Shown one piece after another: positions 7,575-15,663 of a stretch of DNA of 64,000 bases. A program made the position numbers and the translations under genes. The stretch comes from VAZQ01 sp963725065. GTDB taxonomy: Bacteria > Pseudomonadota > Alphaproteobacteria > Rhizobiales > Xanthobacteraceae. A model generated the notes under the pieces. The model was not told the DNA's origin, made no database searches, and saw nothing but the letters and a program-made list of their open reading frames with translations. The stretch's first letter is position 1. Every line of letters starts with the position of its first letter. Location: the NCBI GenBank assembly GCA_963725065.1, contig CAVRXD010000053.1, positions 124,001-188,000 of the forward strand, given 5' to 3'.

Positions 7575-8311
7575 TCTTGCTTTGGCACGCGATTCGCGGG
7601 CGTGAGATTGACTGGGGCCGCTTTCAGCGAAGCCAGCGGAATGTCGAGTGTGCACACGACCCCCGACGCCGCGAAATCGAGATTGGCCCTGCCTTGCAAT
7701 TGATTGACGAAGCTGTGCTCGATCAGTCGTGACCCAAAGCTTCGATGGCTGGGCGCACGAACAGGGGGGCCCCCGCGCTCGGTCCATTGGAGCCGGAACT
7801 GCTTTTGTGCGTCATCGGCGGTGGCGGAGATCTCCACTCGCCCAGTCGGATTCGAAAGCGCGCCGTATTTGACCGCATTTGTGCAGAGTTCATTGAGAAC
7901 CATTGCCAGCGGCAGCACGGCCCCCGGACTGACTTCCATATTCGTGCTCTGCACCATAAATCGACCGCCACCCTGATCAAACGGGGCAATAGCGGCTTTC
8001 ACGATGTCCGCGAGCGCCGCGCTCGTCCAATTTGTCTGCAACAGCAGATCGTGAACGCGCCCCAGCGCCAGCAGCCGGCTCTCGATTGCCTGTTTGCCGT
8101 GCTCCAAGCTGTCGGCAGTCCGCAGGCTCTGCGAGGTAATCGCCATCACCGTGGCCAACGTGTTCTTCACCCGGTGATGCAATTCCTCGAACAGAAGCCG
8201 CTGCAGTCGCTCAGCAACTTGTTGTTCGGCAGCGTGTATTCCCGCCTGCGCCAGCAGACGACGCAAATCCAGGTTTTCAGTTTCAAGACGCAGGTCGTCT
8301 TCGGGAACCAT
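7571..8311 (-). CDS. HWE-type sensor histidine kinase
   Basis: A 246-aa soluble kinase. A short coiled coil (residues about 5-40) leads to the phosphoacceptor segment LLFEELHHRVKNTLATVMAI with His45/46. The ATP-binding domain has an N box (AMVLNELCTNAVKYGAL) and a W-x-E element (LQWTERGGPPV), the signature of the HWE/HisKA_2 family found mainly in alphaproteobacteria, where such kinases often feed the general stress response or respond to light. It has no membrane or PAS domain, so it must be linked to a sensor or partner by its coiled coil. No cognate regulator is adjacent; the CheY-like protein at 29765 is a distant possibility. Confidence 0.88.
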   Translation of the reverse strand: MVPEDDLRLETENLDLRRLLAQAGIHAAEQQVAERLQRLLFEELHHRVKNTLATVMAITSQSLRTADSLEHGKQAIESRLLALGRVHDLLLQTNWTSAALADIVKAAIAPFDQGGGRFMVQSTNMEVSPGAVLPLAMVLNELCTNAVKYGALSNPTGRVEISATADDAQKQFRLQWTERGGPPVRAPSHRSFGSRLIEHSFVNQLQGRANLDFAASGVVCTLDIPLASLKAAPVNLTPANRVPKQD

Positions 8312-8386
8312 GCCGCTCCTCCGGGGAACCGAAGGCAGTGCCATCAGCCCAGGGCGTCTATGTCAATATCGGCATCCCAGTGGGGC

Positions 8387-8441
8387 GCATTTGACGTTCC
8401 GATCATATTGGCCGCGAGTCCTTCATAGGAACGTCAAATGC
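8387..8441. repeat. 14-base perfect inverted repeat, left part of a dispersed palindromic element
   Basis: GCATTTGACGTTCC at 8387-8400 is repeated inverted as GGAACGTCAAATGC at 8428-8441 around a 27-base spacer. The right arm continues into sequence (ccacactggaatcat) that recurs at 51446-51560, so this belongs to the same dispersed element. It may form a hairpin in transcripts of the minus-strand kinase leader. Confidence 0.6.
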
Positions 8442-8545
8442 AAGGCCACACTGGAATCATCACTTGCTAGTGTTCCTTTGTTTCCGACGTTCGTAAAAGC
8501 GGGTGCTGCGAAATGATACGAACGTCGGAAACGGAACACTAGAAC
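8430..8545. repeat. dispersed palindromic repeat, copy 1
   Basis: An inverted repeat pairs 8467-8495 with 8517-8542: the arms read CTAGTGTTCC and TTTCCGACGTTCGTA on one side and their complements on the other, perfect apart from a three-base TTT insertion in the left arm. The whole 115-base unit aligns with 51446-51560, sharing acgtca, a ccacact-gaatcat block and acgaacgtcggaa. A right-half relic lies at 10948-10976. No coding potential; it resembles a REP or MITE-like element. Confidence 0.7.
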
Positions 8546-8633
8546 AGTGCTACACGAACCTGCCGAGCATGCACAACGCAGGCCCCGCCTGCGCCCCCGG
8601 CAACTCGTCGCTTACGTTGAGAGGAGCATCCGG

Positions 8634-8828
8634 ATGCCAAAATTCAGGGTCCGTTGTGACAACCCAAAAACCGATTTCGAATCCGCTTCGCTGCATACCG
8701 CGAGAGCGGCGGCGAAGGACGTATCATTGCGCGCGCACGAACCGGTCCAAGTGCTCGAGGTCACGGAGGATGGCGCAGAAACGGTTGTCCACACAGATCC
8801 TCCAAGACATCCCGATCTGTGCCGATAG
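8634..8828 (+). CDS. small hypothetical protein (64 aa)
   Basis: The frame starts MPKFRVRCDNPKTDFESA and includes an ARAAAKDVSLRAHE helix and VQVLEVTEDGAETV strands, a credible small alpha-beta protein. GAGGAG eight bases before the ATG at 8634 supports it. No family is recognised and there is no signal peptide. It is separated by 270 bases from the next plus-strand gene at 9099. Confidence 0.5.
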   Translation: MPKFRVRCDNPKTDFESASLHTARAAAKDVSLRAHEPVQVLEVTEDGAETVVHTDPPRHPDLCR

Positions 8829-9098
8829 GGCTTGGCACGGATGAGCAACCGTGACTGCGTTACGTGGCCGTGCGCTGCCGAACGTTGGGGGCCGGGCGAT
8901 GCATTGAGTTTGCTTGACCGCCCAACGAACGGCCCTGGATCGTCCCGACTTGCGATCTCCGCCAACACCGTCCATGGTCCCCAATCCACATCCAACGTGG
9001 TGAAGTCCGGCGCACGCAGTCCCGTGATGGTTGCCCGGCTCGCCCGGGTTCGAAGATACGGTCCCGATTCGTGTACAAATCTTTTCGAGAAAGAGATC

Positions 9099-9305
9099 AT
9101 GGCCAATCATTCGAAGGTCCGCACCGCGGCCGAGGCTCAGTTCCGTAAGTCGCTGAAGGCGACTTGGAAAGGCAAGAAAGTGACGACGCCGTATGAGGCA
9201 GAAGCCCGGGCGGCTCGCAATAAGACCGCGCGGCTGAAAGAACTTCGCCTGGCCAAGGAGGCGGCCGAGAAGGAAACCAAGACCAAGCAAGGCATCAAAG
9301 ACTGA
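9099..9305 (+). CDS. small basic protein, paralogue B
   Basis: A 68-aa Lys/Arg/Ala-rich protein, MANHSKVRTAAEAQFRKSLK at the start and KTARLKELRLAKEAAEKE near the end. Both ends match the protein at 4690-4905, while the middle differs (TWKGKKVTTPYEAEARA here against a Gln/Thr/Pro stretch there). I infer a duplicated gene. AGAAAGAGAT precedes the ATG. The composition suggests a mostly helical or disordered nucleic-acid-associated protein, but nothing firm can be said about its role. Confidence 0.65.
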   Translation: MANHSKVRTAAEAQFRKSLKATWKGKKVTTPYEAEARAARNKTARLKELRLAKEAAEKETKTKQGIKD

Positions 9306-9429
9306 AGGCAAGAGGCTGCCAGCCGCGAGCAATCGGCATCCCACGGCACGCCCTGGCGCAGCCGCCGGGGTTATGCTCGCAGGCTTCGCAAGATCGATGC
9401 AGGCCGGCGATAGCAGGATCGCGGCGATC

Positions 9430-10677
9430 TCAACCGCCGCAGGACCTCCTGCCGAAAGCGATCAGCCCGACGCCATTGTCGAGCCCGGCCGCGGTGCCGG
9501 CTGCGACGGCCCGCCTGACATAGCTGCAGCCTGACGACGATGACGAGCGGCTCCGGTTGGCGGCGCCGGAGGCCGTCTCCTTCGCCGGCTTTGGCTTCGC
9601 TCGCGCGGGCGGGCTGTCGGCACGGCGCGGCGTCACTGTCCTGCCCCGCGTCTCCGGTTCGGGCCGCGACGGCGTCAACACCGCCGGGACTGGCGCTACG
9701 GCCGGTGCTGCTGCGGGCGCGGCCAAGAGCTTGGCGCGTTGGGCGCGCGCAAGGTCGGCGTAGAAGCCGGTCGGATGCGCAGCCAGGAACGCGTCCCATC
9801 CCGCCCTGCTGCCGACCTGCATGGCGAATTCGTAGTCACGCCACGTCCCGTTGCCGACATCGCCGCCGGGAGCCGGCGCGGCCGTGGCCGCACCAGAGAC
9901 CTCACCGGCAGGAACGAGTGCAATCGTGGTGCCGCCAAGCGATCCATACACGTGCGGCTCCTGCCGGGCGCCGGTGCTGGCGAGAACCTCGTCACGCACC
10001 TTGCCGAAGGCGATCCTGAGGTCGAGTCCGGGCGCGGTGAGGTGTTTCAGCAGCGCGGTGGTGAATGGGCTGTGCGCGCCATCGCCGTCGTTCGCCGTCG
10101 ACCCGGCCTTGGCCGCGAACGCAATCAGGGTATTCGACATGGCCGGCTCGACGCCAGCGAGGCCGCGGCCGAACGATCGTGATGCCAGCGTCCGTTTCAT
10201 GGTCTTGACGAAGGGATTGTCGCGGCAGGCGTCCAGAATCACGAGCCGCAGGCTTCTTGCGGGCTCGAGCACGCGCAGCACGCGATCAAGCGAGATTGCT
10301 TCGTCTTCGACGTCGATGTCGTTCGCAAGCTTGGCATCGGTGGGGATCAGGTAGTTGATGCCGTCGACCTCCAGGCCGTGACCGGCATAGAACACTACCG
10401 CGACATCGGCATCGCGTGTCTTCGCCGAGAACTCGCGGATCACCCGGCGCATTGCCGTGTTGTCGAGATTGTTTCGCGTCTCGACCACCTGGAAGCCCGC
10501 TCCTTCCAGCATGACGCTCACTGCCGTGACGTCGTTGACCGGATTGTCGAGCGCAGGCGCATGAATGTAGCTCGAATTGCCGATGACGAGCGCGACGCGC
10601 CTTTCGGCGGCGAACGCTTCGCCGCCGGCAAAGGGCAACAGACTGAGGGCAAGAGAGAAGACCGTCCGAGTGCGCAT
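9430..10677 (-). CDS. secreted caspase-like (peptidase C14) protein
   Basis: A 415-aa protein with a signal peptide (residues 1-24, cleavage near AFAA), a caspase p20-like domain and a Pro/Ala/Arg-rich tail. The domain has the first-strand motif RRVALVIGNSSYIHAPAL, the catalytic His in VVFYAGHGLEVDGINYL (His100) and the catalytic Cys in LVILDACRDNPF (Cys151). Bacterial orthocaspases of this type cleave after basic residues in characterised members; the substrate here is unknown. The region after residue about 280 is low-complexity and contains no recognised domain. I take the ATG at 10677 because it gives the signal peptide. It stands alone, so nothing links it to a defence or toxin system. 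Confidence 0.88.
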   Translation of the reverse strand: MRTRTVFSLALSLLPFAGGEAFAAERRVALVIGNSSYIHAPALDNPVNDVTAVSVMLEGAGFQVVETRNNLDNTAMRRVIREFSAKTRDADVAVVFYAGHGLEVDGINYLIPTDAKLANDIDVEDEAISLDRVLRVLEPARSLRLVILDACRDNPFVKTMKRTLASRSFGRGLAGVEPAMSNTLIAFAAKAGSTANDGDGAHSPFTTALLKHLTAPGLDLRIAFGKVRDEVLASTGARQEPHVYGSLGGTTIALVPAGEVSGAATAAPAPGGDVGNGTWRDYEFAMQVGSRAGWDAFLAAHPTGFYADLARAQRAKLLAAPAAAPAVAPVPAVLTPSRPEPETRGRTVTPRRADSPPARAKPKPAKETASGAANRSRSSSSSGCSYVRRAVAAGTAAGLDNGVGLIAFGRRSCGG

Positions 10678-10947
10678 CGGCCGCCCGCGATGCTTGGAAA
10701 TCGTTCTATCGACGGTGAGCGACAGCCACAGCGACCTCGCCACCGCGATCACGGCAGCCGTCACGATGCCCCAGCGCATGTGCTTTTTCCCTCAAGCCTG
10801 GTCGCCGCGACGGTAAAATCGCACGCCCTGGCGCCAGATGCAAGCAATGGTTGCAGCTTTGCTGCCTTATCGCCATACCCGCGATTCCAAAAATCCGGCC
10901 TGATCGGTAGTGCCGGTCACCATCGCCAGGCTCTGCGCGTGCTTGTG

Positions 10948-10976
10948 TGGGATACGAATGTCGGGACCGGGAAACT
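10948..10976. repeat. half copy of the dispersed palindromic repeat
   Basis: The sequence gggatacgaatgtcgggacc and the following bases match the right arm of the element at 51446-51560 (gggacacgaacgtcggaacc) and of the copy at 8517-8542 with a few differences. The left arm is not evident, so this looks like a relic. Confidence 0.4.
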
Positions 10977-11112
10977 AATGCGGCGGCAGTCGCTGCAACA
11001 CTTCAAGGCTCCACCACACGAAATAAGCGCCGATCACGAGACCGAGCGCCACTTTGACAAGCTGGATGATCAGCTCGGTTCGGCTCATCTTGTGGCCGGT
11101 ATCGTCGCTCAT
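10975..11112 (-). CDS. small single-pass membrane protein (45 aa)
   Basis: MSDDTGHKMSRTELIIQLVK is followed by VALGLVIGAYFVWWSLEVL, a membrane helix from about residue 14 to 36, and a short RLPPH tail. The charged N terminus suggests N-in topology. The ATG at 11112 is the likely start; upstream extension in frame is arginine-rich and unlikely. Function unknown; no partner gene is adjacent. Confidence 0.5.
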   Translation of the reverse strand: MSDDTGHKMSRTELIIQLVKVALGLVIGAYFVWWSLEVLQRLPPH

Positions 11113-11390
11113 GTGAGCCTGCAGTGCCCGCTTGTCGTTGCCCCCGCCTGTTGCAAGAGGCTCTCGCCGATCGCCTGGAGCTCGCGCCATCTCGACAACA
11201 TGAGCATGGCCGCGTCCGCTTCTGCAAGGACACTCGCCAGGAAACCCCCACGGTTCGGCAATTGCGCATTTTGAACGAATTTGCGCCATTCGCGTCAATG
11301 GCTCCCGTGCCATCTTGGAGCGGACGTTTCGCCGTCACACCTTCGAGGTGGACACGGGGCGTGCGAGCCGACAGATGAAGGCTGCCTGCG

Positions 11391-12308
11391 ATGAGCGTAC
11401 AACAGCCGATACTGGTTACGGGAGCGGCGGGACAAGTCGGCGGCATCGGCGGTGCCGTCGTCAGGATTCTGCTTGAGCGGCAAGTTCCGGTCCGGGCCTT
11501 CGTCCGACGCGACGATGAGCGCGCCGACGCGCTGCGCCGGGCCGGTGCGGAGATCGTCGTGGGTGATCTCACCCGGACCGAAGACGTCGCACGTGCCGTC
11601 AACTCCTGTCGCCGCATCTATTTCGGAATGAGCGTCTCGTCCACCTATCTCGAGGCAACCGTCAGCATGGCCGCCGTCGCACGTGACAAAGGCGACATCG
11701 ACCTGTTGATCAACATGTCGCAAATGACGGTCTCCCGAATGAACATCCGGAAGATGACCAACTCGTCGCAGCAACGGCAGCATTGGCTGGGAGAGCAAGC
11801 CTTGAACTGGTCCGGCTTGCCGCTGGTCCATGTGCGGCCGACGGTGTTTCAGGAAGGCCCGTTCTTTCTGTCCTGGGCCGCCGAGCAGATCCGCCGCGAC
11901 GGCACCATCCGGCTGCCCTTCGGTTCGGGACGTACGTCTCCGGTGGCCGGCCGGGATGTCGCGCAAGTGATCGCCACGGTCCTGCTCGATCCCGCGCGGC
12001 ACATCGGCAAGATTTACGAGCTGACCGGACCGGAGTCGCAGGATCTGCACGCCATCGCCGCCGAGTACGGCAAGGCATTGGGGCGCCCGGTCACCTATGT
12101 CGACGTGCCGATCGAGGCGTGGGCCGAAGAACTGCGCGGACGCCACCTGCCTGAGCACGTGCTCAAACATTTGTTGACGATGGGGCATCTGCACGCCGCC
12201 AACGCGTATGACCGGCTGTCTCCTGACGTCGAGAATATCCTCGGAAGACCGGCGCAATCCCTGGAAGCCACGGTGAGCCAGCATCGCAAGATGTTTGGCG
12301 CGGGTTAG
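11391..12308 (+). CDS. NmrA-like NAD(P)-binding oxidoreductase
   Basis: A 305-aa atypical short-chain dehydrogenase with a Rossmann start (ILVTGAAGQVGGIGGAV, a glycine-rich NAD(P) loop), an RAFVRR strand whose Arg residues favour NADPH, and a GDLTRTEDVARAV turn. The C-terminal part (YELTGPESQDLHAIAAEYGK) follows the NmrA/azoreductase-like pattern, including LTGPE. It lacks the YxxxK pair, typical of this subfamily, which includes quinone reductases and redox sensors. Specific substrate unknown. The ATG at 11391 is taken from the family start. It is not clearly in an operon. Confidence 0.85.
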   Translation: MSVQQPILVTGAAGQVGGIGGAVVRILLERQVPVRAFVRRDDERADALRRAGAEIVVGDLTRTEDVARAVNSCRRIYFGMSVSSTYLEATVSMAAVARDKGDIDLLINMSQMTVSRMNIRKMTNSSQQRQHWLGEQALNWSGLPLVHVRPTVFQEGPFFLSWAAEQIRRDGTIRLPFGSGRTSPVAGRDVAQVIATVLLDPARHIGKIYELTGPESQDLHAIAAEYGKALGRPVTYVDVPIEAWAEELRGRHLPEHVLKHLLTMGHLHAANAYDRLSPDVENILGRPAQSLEATVSQHRKMFGAG

Positions 12309-12407
12309 CTCAAGTCGCCTCTTTCAATGGGACGGCCTCGCATTCGTGAGGGAACGGCTTGTTGCCAGACGGACTCAATCTTTTTATGACTACGACACGA
12401 CTTTGCT

Positions 12408-12436
12408 ATTGACTACGTATCGAGTTTGTGATACAG
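12408..12436 (+). promoter_or_regulatory. candidate sigma-70-type promoter for the structured RNA-like region
   Basis: TTGACT at 12408-12413 is followed after 17-18 bases by ATACAGG. The surroundings are AT-rich compared with the rest of the window. It points into a gene-free, strongly folded stretch. No start of transcription is proved. Confidence 0.35.
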
Positions 12437-12738
12437 GATTTACATCCTGGCTCAGAGGGGCGTTTTCTAGAAACGATCCTGAAAGACGGAGCCAGGAGTG
12501 GCGTCCCACGCTGCGGCGCGAACCGCAACGCGGGAGGTCCGGACCCCGACCGCCGGGCGTTAATGCCTGGCGCGGGCAGTCGCTGCGGCTCCGGTTCCAC
12601 TGCCGGGAGCCGACTTCGTGGGTCCGCATCCGAAAACCGCCACGGTGGAGCGCCGAGAGGGGTCCCGGTCGTACCGGGACGGGTGGTCGCGCGTCGCAGG
12701 CGCGACCGAGGTCAGAGAGTGCGCCTGTCGGCGCTCCA
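12434..12738 (+). ncRNA. candidate structured non-coding RNA
   Basis: No convincing gene lies between 12309 and 13011. The stretch begins with a 6-bp hairpin (CAGGAT/ATCCTG, 12434-12449). Its main feature is an 11-bp perfect stem joining TGGAGCGCCGA (12646-12656) to TCGGCGCTCCA (12728-12738), which encloses two perfect 8-bp hairpins: GTCCCGGT/ACCGGGAC (12662-12680) and GGTCGCGC/GCGCGACC (12685-12707). This nested three-way layout is typical of a folded RNA. The strand is inferred from the upstream promoter-like sequence. I cannot assign it to a known RNA family. Confidence 0.45.
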
Positions 12739-13011
12739 TCCACCCCTCATCGGGGGGACGGAATTGCTGCTGTCGCGACGGCCGCTGGCGCCCAAGCCCC
12801 CCGTGGCTCGCCGGCGGACGCGAAAGCGAAGGCACATGCCAAGAGACGGACAAACCCGGGCGCAGCAACGCGCCGCGGGAACGAACAACACTGCACTGTT
12901 TGACATCGTGAGTTGAGTGACGGCCAACGGCTCACGCGCGAGCCGCGACTTCGCGCGTTTGGACGGCCTGCGCTGCGCCTCAGGTGTGGAGGAGCAAAAA
13001 AGAACGTGCGC
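12739..13011. other. remainder of the gene-free region downstream of the RNA-like fold
   Basis: Arg/Pro-rich frames on both strands have no ribosome binding sites or family resemblance. The sequence near 12890-12920 (ctgtttgacatcgtgag) could be the 3-prime part of the same element. It ends at the stop codon of the minus-strand mrcA gene. Confidence 0.3.
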
Positions 13012-15468
13012 TCAGTACAACCCGCTGCCGGTGCGCACGCCGCGGTCCGCCTCGGGCGACACCCCGAGCGGACGGCCGTCGGCGTCGGTCACGCCGATCA
13101 CGGAGTAGTTGTCGGGCGGCGCGGTGCCGGGCTTGAACGCCTCCAGGATCACACGCGAGTCGCCCGGCCCCGCCCGCATGCCGCTCTTGGCGTCGATGCG
13201 GATGAGCTTGATGCCGGCCGGCACCCGGAACGGAACCGCGGGCTTGTCGGCGAGCGCGACCTTCATGAAATCGCGCACGATCGGCGCCGCCAGCACGCCG
13301 CCGGTGGCGCCGCGGCCGAGGTGGCGGGGCTTGTCGTAACCGAGATAGACGCCGACCACGAGGTCGGGCGAGAAGCCGATGAACCAGGCGTCCTTCTCGT
13401 CATTGGTGGTGCCGGTCTTGCCGGCGATCGGCTTGCCGACCTCCTTGACGACGGTCGCGGTGCCGCGCTGCACGACGCCTTCCATCATCGACGTGATCTG
13501 GTAGGCCGTCATCGGGTCGAGCACGCGCTCGCGCTTGTCGACCAAGGTCGGCTCGTTCTGGTTCGCCCACTTGTCGGCGTCGCAACCGCGGCATTCGCGC
13601 GAGTCATGCTTGTAGATGGTGCGACCGTAACGGTCCTGGATGCGGTCGATCAGGGTCGGCTGGATCTTCCTGCCGCCGTTGTCGAACATCGCATAGGCGC
13701 CGACCATGCGAAGCAGCGTGGTTTCGCCCGCGCCGAGCGCAAACGAGAGATACGGCGGCAGGCTGTCGTAGACGCCGAAGCGTTTGGAGTATTCGGCGAT
13801 CAGCGGCATGCCGACGTCCTGCGCCAGCCGTACCGTCATCACGTTGCGCGACTGCTCGATGCCGAATCGCAGCGTCGAAGGCCCGTAGAATTTCTTCGAA
13901 TAGTTTTCCGGCGCCCAGATGCCGGTGCCGGTGTCGATCTCGAGCGGCGCGTCCATGACCACGGTCGAGGGCGTATAGCCGTTGTCGAGCGCGGCGGCGT
14001 AGACCAGCGGCTTGAACGACGAGCCGGGCTGACGCAGCGCCTGGGTCGCGCGGTTGAACTGGCTCTGGTCGTAGGAGAAGCCGCCGACCATCGCGAGCAC
14101 GCGCCCGGTCTGCGGATCCATCGCCACGATGGCGCCGGACACCTCGGGCACCTGGTGCAGGCGGAACTGGCCCTCCTTGCCGGCGAGCGGCTCGACATAA
14201 ATGATGTCGCCGACGTTCAGCACCTGCGAGACCTTGGTCGGCGTCTTGCCCTTGGTCGGGCCGCTGGTCGGCTTCGCCCACTTCATGCCTTCGAGCGGAA
14301 GCACGCCGGCTTCACGCTCCTTGGAGACCGCGCCGCCGGGGTCGCGTCCGGGCTGCAGGCCGATGCGGGCGGAGCCGTCTTCGACCTCCAGCACCACCGC
14401 GAGCCGCCACGGCCCGATGTCGGAAAGCGCCTTGATATCGGCGAGCTTGCCGCCCCACTCGGCCGTCATGTCGAGCTTGTTCACGGGCCCGCGATAGCCC
14501 TGCTGCTCGTCGAAATTCACAAAGCCGTCGACCAGCACCTTGCGCGCCAGCACCTGCATCTTGGGGTCGAGCGTGGTGCGCACCGAGAGGCCGCCCTCGT
14601 AGAGCTTCTTCTCGGTGTAATTCTCGTTGACGTAGCGTCGCACTTCCTCGGCGAAATATTCGGCGGCGAAGATGTGGGCGCCGGTCGGCCGCGGCGTAAC
14701 CTTGAGCGGCTCTTTCTTCGACTTCTCCGCATCCTGCGCGGTGATGTAGTGGTCCTCGGCCATGCGATCGAGAACGTAGTTGCGCCGCTCGACCGCGCGA
14801 TCACGCTGGCGGAAGGGATGATAATTGTTCGGTGCCTTGGGCAGCGCCGCGAGATAGGCCGCTTCCGCCGGGGACAGTTCGTGCACCGACTTGTCGAAAT
14901 AGAGCAGCGACGCGGCGGCGACGCCGTAGGCGCCCATGCCGAGATAGATCTCGTTGAGATAAAGCTCGAGGATTCGTTCCTTGGAGAACGTCCGCTCGAT
15001 CTTCATCGCCAGCAGCGCTTCCTTGATCTTGCGCGAGAACGACACCTCGTTGGTGAGCAGGAAGTTCTTGGCGACCTGCTGGGTGATGGTCGAGGCGCCC
15101 TGCGGACGCCGCCCGCTGCCGTATTGCTGCACGAACAGCACCGCGGCGCGCGCAATGCCGGAGAAGTCGATCCCGCCGTGCTCGTAGTAGTTCTTGTCTT
15201 CCGCCGCGATGAAGGCGCTGGTGACCAGCTTGGGCACGGCCTGGATCGGAATGTAGAGGCGGCGCTCGCGCGCGTATTCGGCGAGCAGCGATCCGTCCGA
15301 GGCGTGCACCCGGGTCATGACCGCGGGCTCGTAGTCCTGGAGCTGGGAATAGTCGGGAAGCGATTGGGAATAGTGCCAGAGCAATCCGGCCGCGGCCGCC
15401 ACCCCGACAACGAACAAGATCGTCCCTGCTGCGAACAACAAACCCAAGAAGCGCAGCATCAATCTCAT
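13012..15468 (-). CDS. mrcA: penicillin-binding protein 1A (transglycosylase/transpeptidase)
   Basis: An 818-aa class A PBP that polymerises and crosslinks peptidoglycan in the periplasm. A single membrane anchor spans about residues 8-31. The GT51 domain shows catalytic Glu90 (AFIAAEDKNYYEHGG) and the GASTITQQ motif (residues 124-131). An OB-like insert (about residues 320-430) separates it from the transpeptidase domain, with SSFK (Ser483 to Lys486), SRN near residue 539 and KTGTT near 683. The length fits the family. The ATG at 15468 gives the expected short cytoplasmic tail. The peptidoglycan amidase lies about 195 bases upstream on the same strand, so the two wall genes may be expressed together. 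Confidence 0.96.
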   Translation of the reverse strand: MRLMLRFLGLLFAAGTILFVVGVAAAAGLLWHYSQSLPDYSQLQDYEPAVMTRVHASDGSLLAEYARERRLYIPIQAVPKLVTSAFIAAEDKNYYEHGGIDFSGIARAAVLFVQQYGSGRRPQGASTITQQVAKNFLLTNEVSFSRKIKEALLAMKIERTFSKERILELYLNEIYLGMGAYGVAAASLLYFDKSVHELSPAEAAYLAALPKAPNNYHPFRQRDRAVERRNYVLDRMAEDHYITAQDAEKSKKEPLKVTPRPTGAHIFAAEYFAEEVRRYVNENYTEKKLYEGGLSVRTTLDPKMQVLARKVLVDGFVNFDEQQGYRGPVNKLDMTAEWGGKLADIKALSDIGPWRLAVVLEVEDGSARIGLQPGRDPGGAVSKEREAGVLPLEGMKWAKPTSGPTKGKTPTKVSQVLNVGDIIYVEPLAGKEGQFRLHQVPEVSGAIVAMDPQTGRVLAMVGGFSYDQSQFNRATQALRQPGSSFKPLVYAAALDNGYTPSTVVMDAPLEIDTGTGIWAPENYSKKFYGPSTLRFGIEQSRNVMTVRLAQDVGMPLIAEYSKRFGVYDSLPPYLSFALGAGETTLLRMVGAYAMFDNGGRKIQPTLIDRIQDRYGRTIYKHDSRECRGCDADKWANQNEPTLVDKRERVLDPMTAYQITSMMEGVVQRGTATVVKEVGKPIAGKTGTTNDEKDAWFIGFSPDLVVGVYLGYDKPRHLGRGATGGVLAAPIVRDFMKVALADKPAVPFRVPAGIKLIRIDAKSGMRAGPGDSRVILEAFKPGTAPPDNYSVIGVTDADGRPLGVSPEADRGVRTGSGLY

Positions 15469-15663
15469 GCTGAAGTCCCCCCTGCGCCGGCCGCTCCGGG
15501 CGCGATATATCTCTACCGCAGCCTCGAGGCAGTCAGCCAAACGTCCGATCGCGGCAGATTTCCCCGGACACCCACTCCCGCACCGGTCAGTCGGTACGCT
15601 AAGTCGCCCTGTTTTATGTTGAAACTGAGGCTATTTAGCCACATTCCCCTTCAATTTTACCCG

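Larger units (their letters stand above)
8312..8633. other. intergenic region carrying the palindromic repeat
   Basis: The stretch contains no supported gene. It is occupied by the two nested inverted repeats described separately (8387-8441 and 8467-8542) and the leader of the small gene at 8634. Confidence 0.5.

Noticed and set aside
9430..10677. Caspase-like gene as part of a defence system
   Set aside because: It has an export signal and no adjacent effector, sensor or nuclease gene, so a defence role is not supported.
12295..12916. Plus-strand frames through the RNA-like region
   Set aside because: Several overlapping Arg/Gly/Pro-rich frames, none with a ribosome binding site or homology that I recognise; the pairing pattern explains the sequence better.
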